47,337 nt of DNA from a virus. Shown one piece after another: positions 16,105 through 24,027 of the stretch (the stretch's first letter is position 1; each line of letters begins with the position of its first letter). The DNA lies in the IMG/VR virus record IMGVR_UViG_3300017971_000385, positions 1-47,337 of that record; one strand, written 5' to 3'. The notes beneath the pieces are model-generated. The model saw only the letters and a list, made by a program, of their open reading frames with translations, ran no database searches and was not told where the DNA came from. The translations under genes and the position numbers were made by a program.

Positions 16105-16774
16105 CGCCGCCCTCCCTATGAGGCTTGAGTTTCGACAGATCTATGATGTGATCGGCCATCGGTAGATACGCCCGATTGATCCTGAACGTCTTCCGCTCTT
16201 TTCGCCCAGACATCCACGCCGGGCGCGGTAATGGCCTGAAGCTCATCGTTTTCGTCGCCTTGTCATAATGATATGCCATCTCGGATAGCACACGTTGCCT
16301 ATCTTCCTCATCGTATTCAGAAACCAGGATCTCTTGCAGGTAGCACATGAGCTCTTCCGGCCACAGGTCGAAGATCTCTTCCCGCGTCCAGCCGTACCGC
16401 GAAGCCAGCCGGTGAACCCACAGCGCATAGCCGCGCCCTGGGTAGTCATAGGCCAGTGCTCTCGATTTGTCAAACGTCGCCTCCATGAATGCCAGTGAGA
16501 ATAGTGGCGTGTTAAGCTCCATCAGCGCAATGAAAGCGGCGATCACCTCAGCGCCGGTCGCATCGAGGTGATCGCCACAAGCCAACCGGATATATTGCCC
16601 GATGTATGTGGTTGCCGCGCCCGCATCGCCCTCATCGAGTGCATCCAGCGCCCGTTCTGCCTCGTTCGCCAGAAACAGGTGGAGACCCAGCCGCGCCCGC
16701 TCGACGGTGAGCGGGATGCCCGCCAGGATAACAGTTGCAGACCGGGACGCGATAGCATCAAGGAAGCCTTTCAC
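16097..16774 (-). CDS. Tail assembly chaperone candidate, first gene
   Basis: 225 residues, mostly alpha helical (LHLFLANEAERALDALDEGDAGAATT, WTREEIFDLWPEELMCYLQEIL). It lies between the major tail protein and a second chaperone-like gene, the usual site of tail assembly chaperones that coat the tape measure before tail tube assembly. Longer than lambda gpG (140 residues). No slippery sequence was seen at the 3' overlap. Confidence 0.6.
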   Translation of the reverse strand: MKGFLDAIASRSATVILAGIPLTVERARLGLHLFLANEAERALDALDEGDAGAATTYIGQYIRLACGDHLDATGAEVIAAFIALMELNTPLFSLAFMEATFDKSRALAYDYPGRGYALWVHRLASRYGWTREEIFDLWPEELMCYLQEILVSEYDEEDRQRVLSEMAYHYDKATKTMSFRPLPRPAWMSGRKERKTFRINRAYLPMADHIIDLSKLKPHREGGDA

Positions 16775-16788
16775 GGCGCGCCTCCCGG

Positions 16789-17418
16789 CTATGCTACATC
16801 AGCGTCCCCGCGCACGACGGTTGCAAAGAGCTGAGACGCCGGCATGTCGGTATCGGCAAAGCCGCGCAAGGTGACACCGAGGGTCGCCGGTTCGCCAAAT
16901 CCGTTGAAGGCGATCTCCCATGCGTCTACGAACTGGGCACGATGCATGGTGACACACACATAGTCCCCGTTGTCCTCGTCGTAGACGCTGGCAAAGTAGA
17001 CATGCCAGTACTGCTGGTTGTCCGGCTGACCAATGCCCATCTTCTCAGATGTACCGACGGTGGTCGTCACCGCTCCGCCGCGCAGGATGTGCGTCAGTGT
17101 CGCCAGGGGTAGAAGCGTCTTGAGTGTGAATGTCAGGTCGAGGTAAGACAGCTTCTGGATGGATGACTTGTCGCCCACAGTATCACATCGGATGTTGCTC
17201 ATCTCGATGTTGCCGGCGAACCGCACGTCCTCGTAGCAGTCCAGTGAATAGATTGCGTAGGTGGCTGAACCCGTCAGACCCCAATAGAAATCGTCACCAT
17301 CGGGGTTGTTCAGCAGGTCGGCTCTCGCGTCCTGGAACCACACACTCGGCGCGGTATCGATGTAGATGTCCGCCTGGTCTGTGGCAGTTCCTAATGGTGT
17401 ACCTGTTACCAAAGCCAT
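16789..17418 (-). CDS. Major tail (tube) protein
   Basis: 209 residues from the ATG at 17418, chosen because GAGGAGGT lies 6-7 bases upstream; the longer frame upstream lacks such a site. It starts ALVTGTPLGTATDQADIYIDTAPSVWFQD and is beta-rich with a Gly/Phe/Ala-rich end. Between tail terminator-like genes and the tail chaperones, this is where siphophages encode the tube protein. Confidence 0.7.
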   Translation of the reverse strand: MALVTGTPLGTATDQADIYIDTAPSVWFQDARADLLNNPDGDDFYWGLTGSATYAIYSLDCYEDVRFAGNIEMSNIRCDTVGDKSSIQKLSYLDLTFTLKTLLPLATLTHILRGGAVTTTVGTSEKMGIGQPDNQQYWHVYFASVYDEDNGDYVCVTMHRAQFVDAWEIAFNGFGEPATLGVTLRGFADTDMPASQLFATVVRGDADVA

Positions 17419-17420
17419 GA

Positions 17421-17738
17421 TTAGACCTCCTCGAAGTAATGCCTCGCCGGTTGGTTGCCCTGTCCATGGCAGCCCCGGCACCCGGTTGGCTTGCCGGTCA
17501 TCTGGAGCAATGCCGCATAGTCATCGGGCTCGACGGAAATGATCTCCTGTGGCCCGGCGACGTACCGCGCACCGGTCGGCGTCAGGCTCCCTCGTATGAC
17601 CAGCTTCGTGTGATAGATACATCTCAAAGTCGGCTTGGGCGGCTCCAGAGTGGCCCTGAGCCAGTCGGCGGTCGTGTCGATGCCGCCCCACTCTGCCCGC
17701 CAGCCTTCCCGTTCCAATTCCTGTCGTTCGTCTGTCAT
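17421..17738 (-). CDS. Small tail-region protein with CxxC motif, 105 aa
   Basis: Start taken at ATG 17738, which overlaps the upstream stop (TGATG); the frame open further upstream is a shadow. The sequence has two separated half-sites, CIYH and GCRGCHGQG, that could bind metal. It lies between the tail terminator and major tail genes. No family is recognised. Its TAA stop adjoins the ribosome site of the major tail gene. Confidence 0.55.
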   Translation of the reverse strand: MTDERQELEREGWRAEWGGIDTTADWLRATLEPPKPTLRCIYHTKLVIRGSLTPTGARYVAGPQEIISVEPDDYAALLQMTGKPTGCRGCHGQGNQPARHYFEEV

Positions 17739-18172
17739 CACGATGTCTCGTATAAATTGGCGCGGTAGATATTTGCCGCGCTCCATACCCGCTCGGCCAT
17801 CCGCGTGGCGTGAGCCATGCCGTCGCACTTGATAGACATGGTGGCGAATCCGGTCCCGTTCAGGCGCTTGCCGATCAGCGCATCGTTGACCAGGGCTGCC
17901 AGTTGGTCGGCCTGGCGGCTACTATCGCTCTCGCTGTAGCTGTAGACGGTGAAAGTGAACTCGCCGCTGGTCAGGTAACAGGTGCCCATGCCCGCGTCCG
18001 GTAGCTGGTCGCCGACCGAGGCCCGAACGGCGGGATAGGTGAATGCCGTGCCCTGCCATTGCGTTTCCCTGATCTCATCGCCCGCACTCAGGGCCGTTAG
18101 CCAGTTGACCAGCGCCGTATCGGCCTTTAGCCCGGCGACGATCGCCGCTTGAATCAGGTCGTTGCCTATCAT
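17738..18172 (-). CDS. Tail terminator-like protein (DUF3168-type)
   Basis: 144 residues from ATG 18172, which overlaps the preceding stop as ATGA. It begins IGNDLIQAAIVAGLKADTALVNWL, then FTYPAVRASVGDQ and VYSYSESDSSRQADQLAALVNDAL, a pattern like tail terminator proteins (DUF3168 and related), which cap the tail and join it to the head. The gene directly follows an HK97 gp10-like gene, as in many siphophages. Confidence 0.65.
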   Translation of the reverse strand: MIGNDLIQAAIVAGLKADTALVNWLTALSAGDEIRETQWQGTAFTYPAVRASVGDQLPDAGMGTCYLTSGEFTFTVYSYSESDSSRQADQLAALVNDALIGKRLNGTGFATMSIKCDGMAHATRMAERVWSAANIYRANLYETS

Positions 18173-18648
18173 GGCTGCCTCAGTGCCCCCGCCACGCTCT
18201 TTAGGATGAGCTTGCGGATGTCGCTCACGCTCTCGTTCAGGGCAGGGCGAAGATAGGGCTGCGCCTTTACCGGCGGGCGGGTAACGTGGGTGAACACATA
18301 CTTGCCCGTCTTGCTGGGTGTAAGGCCCGCCGGTGCATTCGGCCAATTGAAAGCCAGCGCCTGTTTGGTCTTGGGATAGATGACCAGTTCGTTAGGGTCT
18401 CCAAACTCCTGAATCCTGGCGTATTCTACGTTAGTCCCCACGTCAATGGCCATGGCTGTACGGCCCTGCTTGTATGGCTTGCCCTCGTGGATTGATCTTT
18501 TCAGCCGCCCGGTGTCCCTGGGTGCTTTCCTCGTGGCCCGCTGTGCCACCAGCTTGCCAGACAGGATAAGCCCGATCCTCATCCCGTTATCGGCCTTGGC
18601 TGCCAGTCGTCTCAATTTGCCTGCCGTCTTTGTCGTGGTTTTTGCCAT
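18169..18648 (-). CDS. HK97 gp10-like tail completion protein
   Basis: 159 residues. APRDTGRLKRSIHEG, VGTNVEYARIQEFGD and KAQPYLRPALNESV are hallmarks of the HK97-gp10_like family at the head-tail joint. A terminator-like hairpin and one of the dispersed palindromes lie just upstream (18652-18706), so this gene may start a separately controlled tail unit. The 3' end overlaps the tail terminator gene by 4 bases. Confidence 0.8.
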   Translation of the reverse strand: MAKTTTKTAGKLRRLAAKADNGMRIGLILSGKLVAQRATRKAPRDTGRLKRSIHEGKPYKQGRTAMAIDVGTNVEYARIQEFGDPNELVIYPKTKQALAFNWPNAPAGLTPSKTGKYVFTHVTRPPVKAQPYLRPALNESVSDIRKLILKSVAGALRQP

Positions 18649-18651
18649 TTT

Positions 18652-18666
18652 TCATCACGTAATGAT
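18652..18666. promoter_or_regulatory. Dispersed palindrome, copy 2
   Basis: TCATCACGTAATGA followed by TAAAT, with the same 14-bp near-palindrome as at 9215 and 22625. It sits 3 bases before the tail completion start codon and right after a leftward terminator. Inferred operator. Confidence 0.6.
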
Positions 18667-18672
18667 AAATAG

Positions 18673-18706
18673 AAAACGCCCCGAGCTGTTACGCTCAGGG
18701 CGTTTG
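18673..18706 (-). terminator. Leftward intrinsic terminator before the tail genes
   Basis: AAACGCCC (674-681) pairs with GGGCGTTT (698-705) and GAGC with GCTC, separated by one C/A mismatch that becomes a U-G pair in the leftward RNA; the loop is 6 bases. The leftward transcript continues TTTTCTATTT. This would stop head-gene transcripts before the tail genes unless antitermination occurs. Confidence 0.75.
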
Positions 18707-18743
18707 TGGGAATGGGGCGCTCTATGGCGCTATATTTAGGACT

Positions 18744-18938
18744 TTATGTGTCTTCTTTGTCCGGTGCCTTGTAACCAGGATGCCTTTCCGGCTCCTGATG
18801 CTGGCCCACGTAGGCCAGTCCAAAGGCGGACAGGTCAATGTATTTAATTATACCACGATTCACTATTTCAATCAAGCAGCGCCGTGGGTCAATTTTGCAC
18901 CACAGGCGCGTCTTGTCTCTGATCTCTATCCAGTTCAT
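18744..18938 (-). CDS. Hypothetical protein, 64 aa
   Basis: Small protein starting MNWIEIRDKTRLWCKIDPRR and ending in a charged tail (PERHPGYKAPDKEDT). ATGA overlap with the preceding head-closure gene and AGGAG upstream make it a credible gene. The middle (CLIEIVNRGIIKYIDL) looks like a short beta unit. No family is recognised. Confidence 0.6.
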   Translation of the reverse strand: MNWIEIRDKTRLWCKIDPRRCLIEIVNRGIIKYIDLSAFGLAYVGQHQEPERHPGYKAPDKEDT

Positions 18939-19312
18939 TGCTGGCTCCTACTCCTGACGATGCGGCTCACAGTGTACTGCTTTGGCCCGTACTTTGCCCG
19001 TCTGCTTGATGGCTGTACGCCCAACACGCGAAACCGGTCGTTGTAAAACTCGTGGGTCAAAGGCCATACGACTTGAATCTCATCCCGTTCGTAGACCGTC
19101 AGGTTGCGCCCCTGTAGCAGCAAATCGCCAATTTTGTCCACTTCCATCCCTTGTTCTAGAAGCATCTGAGATGGGCGGCGCAAGGTCAACCGGGCATAAA
19201 TATCCTGATAAGCCACCGTGCCGGTGATCATGGCCCCACCAACCACGTCGTCTGTGTCCTCGGTCATACGCCAGATATTGACCCTGATGTTTAGCCCGGC
19301 GGTCATTTGCAT
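18935..19312 (-). CDS. Head closure / head-tail joining protein candidate
   Basis: 125 residues with the beta-barrel-like pattern of head closure proteins: VAYQDIYARLTLRRPSQ, GRNLTVYERDEIQVVWP and FYNDRFRVLGV. Position between the connector-like genes and the gp10-like gene agrees. It overlaps the glycosidase gene by 10 bases. Start may be at MTAGL two codons in. Confidence 0.55.
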   Translation of the reverse strand: MQMTAGLNIRVNIWRMTEDTDDVVGGAMITGTVAYQDIYARLTLRRPSQMLLEQGMEVDKIGDLLLQGRNLTVYERDEIQVVWPLTHEFYNDRFRVLGVQPSSRRAKYGPKQYTVSRIVRSRSQQ

Positions 19313-20415
19313 CGCCCCTTGAGTTTGGCCCGTACCAGTTTACAATCATTTTCTGGAAGCGTGAGCAGCATATCATATCGCCCAAACTGGCAGACACAAT
19401 TCTGTCCCACAAAGGCCACGAAGTTCAGGTTGAGCGGCATATCCAGGGTGGGCAACCATATCCAATCATCTGTAGGGCCTTTGGGCTTTTCCGGCCCCGG
19501 TTCTTCCGGTTCTGGCTCGGGTTCCGGCTCGGGTTTTGGTGTCGGCTCTTCCACGATCGGATCGGACAAGGCAGGGCGTTCCACCGCCCCGACTGCCCCG
19601 ACGACGGCCTTCATGCCCCCGCCCTCTTTGCGCCAACAAAAGTCTTTCCATTCCCGCTGTGGTGCTGATAGGATGAATGCGCTGGCCGATCCCAGATAAG
19701 AATACTTGAACAGCTCCCGATAGTAGGCTACATATTCGCTTGCAATAACTTCTTCACTGACCGGATAACCTGACTGGCAATTTGAGTTGCCAAACTCGGT
19801 GATCTCTATCATCTTGCCAGGATACTTGCCGTGGTAGTGTAAGAAGCGCAGGCCCCAGAAGTCGGACAGGTGGTTGCCCTCTGAGCCGGTCGGGTTCTGC
19901 CAGTAGCAGTGGCAGCTCAGCCAGTCGGCCCTCTCTATGGCCGGGCGGCAGATGTCCAGCCATTCCAAATCTCGGTGTGGGATGGCCAGCCCTGGAAAGC
20001 CGAATGATGCCCAGGGAAAGGCGGCTTTCAGGCAGTCATAGACCTCTAAAAACCAGTCGTTGAACGCCCTGGCATGATCGTCCGTCTGCCCCCATCCTTC
20101 GATGCCATCAGGATGGTTTGGCTCGTTGTGGACTTCGAACTTGGTGACTATGGCTTCAAAATTGGATACTTGTAGAGATACATGCTCTACAAAACGGGCA
20201 GGCGATATTGCATCGCCTGTTGGCATAGATGCATAGAGCCTTACCAGTAGCTCTATGCCTTTGAACGATTCAACCAGGCGGTGAGCGACAATGGGATCGG
20301 TAAAGCCCATCAGCTTGACAGCTTCCAGCCTCGCCGTTCCAACCGCCTGGTAGTCTGCCTCTTGCCAGGTGGACGCATTGCGCCCATTCACGCCTATTCT
20401 GCATGTTCTAGCCAC
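19303..20415 (-). CDS. Glycoside hydrolase, TIM-barrel type (clan A-like)
   Basis: 370 residues from GTG 20415, chosen because GGAGG lies 6 bases before it. A barrel of ~280 residues has FEVHNEPNHPDG, with the putative acid/base Glu at about residue 98, and MIEITEFGNSN, with the putative nucleophile Glu at about 207, the strand 4 and strand 7 positions of clan A retaining glycosidases. A (PE)-repeat linker at ~287-315 leads to a ~55-residue end. No signal peptide is visible. It lies among head-completion genes, so it may be a virion-bound glycan-cutting enzyme or a lysin; the substrate is unknown. Confidence 0.7.
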   Translation of the reverse strand: MARTCRIGVNGRNASTWQEADYQAVGTARLEAVKLMGFTDPIVAHRLVESFKGIELLVRLYASMPTGDAISPARFVEHVSLQVSNFEAIVTKFEVHNEPNHPDGIEGWGQTDDHARAFNDWFLEVYDCLKAAFPWASFGFPGLAIPHRDLEWLDICRPAIERADWLSCHCYWQNPTGSEGNHLSDFWGLRFLHYHGKYPGKMIEITEFGNSNCQSGYPVSEEVIASEYVAYYRELFKYSYLGSASAFILSAPQREWKDFCWRKEGGGMKAVVGAVGAVERPALSDPIVEEPTPKPEPEPEPEPEEPGPEKPKGPTDDWIWLPTLDMPLNLNFVAFVGQNCVCQFGRYDMLLTLPENDCKLVRAKLKGRCK

Positions 20416-20650
20416 TGTTTCCCTCCAGCGCGGCAAGGAACTTATCTGCTTGTTCCCTATCACTTTCTTTTTCCAGGTCTGGCAACATAGAATATTCTGT
20501 ATTCATCTGACGGCTCCACCGTTTCACAGCACATGCCGGTATGGTCATAGTCCCATCTTTATTTTGACTACACTTGCCGAACAAGTATTTCATCCAACCA
20601 GACCATTGGCTATGTGCAAGTTCTGCTAGTCGTTCTCTTTGACGATCCAT
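20408..20650 (-). CDS. Conserved small phage protein of unknown function, 80 aa
   Basis: The sequence AHSQWSGWMKYLFGKCS, DGTMTIPACAVKRWSRQMNT and EKESDREQADKFLAAL matches a small protein I recognise from many unrelated phages and prophages, where its function is unknown. It overlaps the glycosidase start by 8 bases. Spacing and composition are ordinary. Confidence 0.75.
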   Translation of the reverse strand: MDRQRERLAELAHSQWSGWMKYLFGKCSQNKDGTMTIPACAVKRWSRQMNTEYSMLPDLEKESDREQADKFLAALEGNSG

Positions 20651-21370
20651 CTACCACCCCAGTTTCATCGCGCCCATCGCCTTGAACTCTCTGAGCATAT
20701 TGGCCCCATAGTTGGCCCGCGCTGAACTGCCCATTGCTGTATGTCTAAGCTTTGTTCGTGTCTCCGAGTAGCCCCCAGCCCCGAAGGACTGTACACCGGG
20801 ATCACCAGGACCCCCTTCCGCACCAGATGGATCAATCATCTGTTCTAGTGCCAAGTCTGCCCATGTCGTTAGCCCCTGAAGCAACCTCGGATCGCTGGCT
20901 GCCTCAGCAGGCAACCCAGCCCGATAGACCACCCGGAACTGATATGGCACGCCATAGCCCCATGGTGATGCGCTACAGGAACAGCATGATGCACAGGCCG
21001 CCCGGACGGTATTGCCCACCTGTCGTACATCCAGGATCCCGTTGTCTGCATCTGCCAGCCATGCGCAGCCCTCTATCTCGATAGCTGTATCGGCACATCC
21101 ACAACCCGCCTCGTGGATAGCTGCCACACTGGCGATGCTGGATATGAAGCCGTGGTCAAGCTTGACCATCTGAGACATGGGCGGCCATTGATAGGTTCCC
21201 GTGACGGTGGTAGGCGCAACGAATGTCCCGATCTCTTCGACGGCCTTGCCTTCGGCGATGCAATATGCTGCCGTGCGCTGGGCAGCCGTAGACGTGCCGG
21301 TCTGGCCGCCGTAGGCCGTGAATATCGCATCCGTGAGAATGCTTGGCGATGAAAGAACGTAGAGTGCCAT
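20651..21370 (-). CDS. Head-tail connector-like protein, Cys-rich
   Basis: 239 residues. The position, after the capsid and before head closure, is that of the gp6-like adaptor. It has a helical N-terminus and a Cys-rich centre (EAGCGCADTAIEIEGCAW, CASCCSCS), unusual for a capsid-region protein and possibly a metal or disulfide site. ALEQMIDPSG and RANYGANMLREFKAM near the end are helical. Family not certain. Confidence 0.5.
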   Translation of the reverse strand: MALYVLSSPSILTDAIFTAYGGQTGTSTAAQRTAAYCIAEGKAVEEIGTFVAPTTVTGTYQWPPMSQMVKLDHGFISSIASVAAIHEAGCGCADTAIEIEGCAWLADADNGILDVRQVGNTVRAACASCCSCSASPWGYGVPYQFRVVYRAGLPAEAASDPRLLQGLTTWADLALEQMIDPSGAEGGPGDPGVQSFGAGGYSETRTKLRHTAMGSSARANYGANMLREFKAMGAMKLGW

Positions 21371-21382
21371 AGCGCACCCCCT

Positions 21383-21718
21383 CTATGTGCCCCAGATGTA
21401 GTTGATCACTGCGCCACCCGCCGCCTGAATGACGCGGATGCGGGTCGTATCGCTACAGGCGATGATCGCCGGTGGTTCCGTCGTGAGCAGTAGAAAACCA
21501 ACCGTCGCCGTCGGAACAGTGCCGTCCAGTGTATAGCGCACGTTCTGGGTATCGCATTGGATCATCAACTTGTCTGCCCCATCAGGCCGCGCCGCACTCA
21601 GGTCTACCGCCGTTCCCAGGGCCGCATTCCGCGTGTGACTGCCCACCGGGTCGAACGGCGCAACCTGAATCTGTTGTCCGTGTGCCATCAGGTCTTTCGG
21701 TCTGTATGGTTCACTCAT
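21383..21718 (-). CDS. Small beta-sandwich virion protein candidate, 111 aa
   Basis: The N-terminus (MSEPYRPKDLMAHGQQ) leads into a beta-rich region, DKLMIQCDTQNVRYTLDGTVPTATVGFLLLTTEP and TRIRVIQAAGGAVINYIWG. The latter resembles short phage proteins of the head or fibre region that present a single beta sandwich, perhaps capsid decoration. Function is not proven. Confidence 0.5.
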   Translation of the reverse strand: MSEPYRPKDLMAHGQQIQVAPFDPVGSHTRNAALGTAVDLSAARPDGADKLMIQCDTQNVRYTLDGTVPTATVGFLLLTTEPPAIIACSDTTRIRVIQAAGGAVINYIWGT

Positions 21719-21730
21719 CGTATTGCCTCC

Positions 21731-22615
21731 TTAGCAGAACCTCCACATATCCCAGGCCAGCAAGTGCCCGCACCTGGCCCGAAAAATCATCTCGTTCCGT
21801 TTCAGTGCAAAGCCCTGTCCCGTCGCCCGGATCGAGCCGCCAACGTGGTGGGTGGCGACGGCCTTGGGCTGATAGACCACCTGGTACTCGTTGCCCCTGG
21901 CGGCGATGCAAAATTCAACGTCCTCGTAAGTGCCCCTTCCATACACCAGGTTGAAGCCGCCCTTGGTCGGATCCCCGATCTGTTTGTAGCGAGCTGCAAC
22001 CTTGTTCCACACCTCCCGGCGGGTCATGATACACCCGCCCGTCACGGCCTGGACAACCCGCCGCTCGTTGACCTTCGGGTGGTCTGCATTCCAGCCGATG
22101 TTGGCATGAACCACGTTGCCCTGGATGTCCACGCACAGCCCGGCGTGTTGGATCGTTCCCGCCGACTGGATGGGAATATCCGGGCCATCCGGGAACAAGA
22201 GCTTGGGGCCGACCACGCCGACTTTTGGGTCATCGAACTCGGCCAACATGGCCTGGATACAGCCCGGTTTTAGCACGATGTCTGTAGACAAAAACAGGAT
22301 GAATTCCGACCGCCCTTGCATCGCCCCCCGATTGGCCGTCCCTGGAAAGCCCTGGTTTTGCGCATTCTTGAGGATGGTGTATTCTCGCGGCAAGGTCTCG
22401 TAGTAGGCCAGCATCTCATCCAGGTTTGGGCTCTGGTCATCTACCAGAATGACGGATAGTGGCACGTCGCCCCGTGTCTCACCCAGCGATGTCAGGCATT
22501 GCTTGAGCAAGTCCAGCCGGCCATAGACCGGGATCACCACGTCAAGCAATGCAGTGGGCCACGTCACATTCCTGTTATGCGCCCGTTGGTTTTTGCCCTT
22601 GCGCCGTTTGGTCAT
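21731..22615 (-). CDS. Glycosyltransferase family 2
   Basis: 294 residues with a basic start (MTKRRKGKNQRAHNR). LLDVVIPVYGRLDLLKQCL is the nucleotide-sugar-binding start of the GT-A fold, VDDQSPN carries the first acidic pair, and ILFLSTDIVLKPG contains an STD in place of the usual DxD. GCIMTRREVW and GTYEDVEFCIAARGN with the catalytic ED are typical. It resembles rhamnosyltransferase-like GT2 enzymes. A dispersed palindrome lies 10 bases upstream. Presumed to add a sugar to a virion or cell glycan. Confidence 0.85.
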   Translation of the reverse strand: MTKRRKGKNQRAHNRNVTWPTALLDVVIPVYGRLDLLKQCLTSLGETRGDVPLSVILVDDQSPNLDEMLAYYETLPREYTILKNAQNQGFPGTANRGAMQGRSEFILFLSTDIVLKPGCIQAMLAEFDDPKVGVVGPKLLFPDGPDIPIQSAGTIQHAGLCVDIQGNVVHANIGWNADHPKVNERRVVQAVTGGCIMTRREVWNKVAARYKQIGDPTKGGFNLVYGRGTYEDVEFCIAARGNEYQVVYQPKAVATHHVGGSIRATGQGFALKRNEMIFRARCGHLLAWDMWRFC

Positions 22616-22624
22616 GCCTGCTCG

Positions 22625-22648
22625 ATTCTCATCACGTAATGATAATTA
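22625..22648. promoter_or_regulatory. Dispersed palindrome, copy 3
   Basis: 24 bases identical to 9215-9238, centred on TCATCACGTAATGA. It occupies the 40-base gap between a glycosyltransferase and a zinc-ribbon gene. Inferred operator or transcription-blocking site. Confidence 0.65.
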
Positions 22649-22655
22649 GGCCGCT

Positions 22656-22838
22656 TTAGGCCCGCGTCATGGCCGCGCCGCACTTTGAACATGCCATCTG
22701 ATAACACGGCTGGCCAACTTTGTGCTTTGCTTTGTGCCCACAACTCGGACAGACACAATAACCGCCCGGCCCCGCCGCTTTCGGCCCTCCACCAAGACCA
22801 CGCCCGCCACCGCGCCCCACACCGCCTCCACGTCTCAT
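22656..22838 (-). CDS. Gly-rich zinc-ribbon mini-protein, 60 aa
   Basis: The first half is Gly/Arg repeats (RRGGGVGRGGGRGLGGG). The second half is a zinc ribbon, YCVCPSCGHKAKH then PCYQMACSKCGAAMTR, with two C-x2-C knuckles. This pattern resembles small bacterial Gly-rich proteins of DUF5320 type with a CP.CG...PC....CP.CG..M end. AGGAGG precedes the ATG. The role in a phage is unknown; RNA or protein binding is possible. Confidence 0.7.
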   Translation of the reverse strand: MRRGGGVGRGGGRGLGGGPKAAGPGGYCVCPSCGHKAKHKVGQPCYQMACSKCGAAMTRA

Positions 22839-22881
22839 TTGATTTGCCTCCTATTTCATGTATGAAAAGGGACCGTTGCCG

Positions 22882-24021
22882 TCACTTTTCGGTTGCGCGA
22901 CCGATAGCCACTTCCAGCACATCAGCCGCCTTGTCCCACGTCCGCGCCTGGGTATATGCCTGTGCTTTGTCAAGCATCGCTTCCCGCTCTACCGATGGCA
23001 TGGCCGCCAGATGCTCCATGGCCTCGATGCCACTGTCCAGCCCGGCCAGATAGCGAAGCGAGTTGCCCCACGGATCGACCATCACATAGTCTGGCTCGAT
23101 GAGTATCCCGCGCCCATCCCGGAGGTGTTCAGCAATGGCACAGCAATTCGTCCCGATGACTGGCAACCTGGTCGCCATAGCCTCCAGCACTGGCATGGCC
23201 AATCCCTCTGCTTTGCTGGTGAGCAGGAATGCATCAGCCGCCACGAACAGAGACCAAAGAGACTTGAACGGAATGCCGCGATTATACATCATCATCCGCT
23301 CGGCCACGTTCCAGCGCATGGCGTAGTCCTGAAGCTTCCAGCCCACCGGCGAGGTGGGCCTGGTCACCAGATGCCATTGCGTGTCCCGTTTGCTGTCCTG
23401 ACGGGTGATGTCCAGCGAGAAGTGGGCGAATATCTCCATGGCCCGGCTCAGGTTCTTGCGTTCCTGGTTGTCGGCCACTGTCAAGACGACGAAAGTATCA
23501 TCTGGCATCCCCAGCGCCAAGCGTACAGCCGCCCGTTCATCTGGGCTGGCAGGTCGCCACGCCTCACAGTCCACACCGATGGGGATGAACGTAGACGGCA
23601 CACCACAGGCGGCCATCTCCTCGACACCGAATTGGCTCATACAAAGCCGCTCATTCATGCGCATCAGTTGGACGGCCCACGACATACATAGCGGCGGCCC
23701 CTCCAGCGGGAACAGGCCGATATATGGCACGTCGCCGGGCACATTGAGCTTTTCCATCAGGGCCTCTTGCAATGGAATGTCGAGGGCCACCACGACGGTA
23801 TCTATTGTGATAGACTGTCTGAGCAAAGTGACCATTTGCGGTATCTGAAACAACTTGGCAGGCACGATGCGAAACGGATGTTCATGCTCCTGCCCGTTGT
23901 AGCCCAGGCCCAGAGCGATGACATCATGGCCCCGCTTGGTGAGCTGTGAGCAGAGTGCTACTGCTATATTGGCGTACCCGGAGCCGCGCAGATCAAAATC
24001 GGAAACGTATATAATGGACAT
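22882..24021 (-). CDS. Glycosyltransferase family 4 (GT-B fold)
   Basis: 379 residues. IIYVSDFDLRGSGYANIAVAL is the N-terminal Rossmann domain with acceptor loop, FIPIGVDCEAWRP starts the linker, LTVADNQERKNL starts the second domain, and ADAFLLTSKAEGLAMPVLEAMA with VIGTNCCAIAEHL is the E-x7-E donor-binding region of group 1 transferases. It is intact and of normal length. Confidence 0.85.
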   Translation of the reverse strand: MSIIYVSDFDLRGSGYANIAVALCSQLTKRGHDVIALGLGYNGQEHEHPFRIVPAKLFQIPQMVTLLRQSITIDTVVVALDIPLQEALMEKLNVPGDVPYIGLFPLEGPPLCMSWAVQLMRMNERLCMSQFGVEEMAACGVPSTFIPIGVDCEAWRPASPDERAAVRLALGMPDDTFVVLTVADNQERKNLSRAMEIFAHFSLDITRQDSKRDTQWHLVTRPTSPVGWKLQDYAMRWNVAERMMMYNRGIPFKSLWSLFVAADAFLLTSKAEGLAMPVLEAMATRLPVIGTNCCAIAEHLRDGRGILIEPDYVMVDPWGNSLRYLAGLDSGIEAMEHLAAMPSVEREAMLDKAQAYTQARTWDKAADVLEVAIGRATEK

Positions 24022-24027
24022 GCGCCC

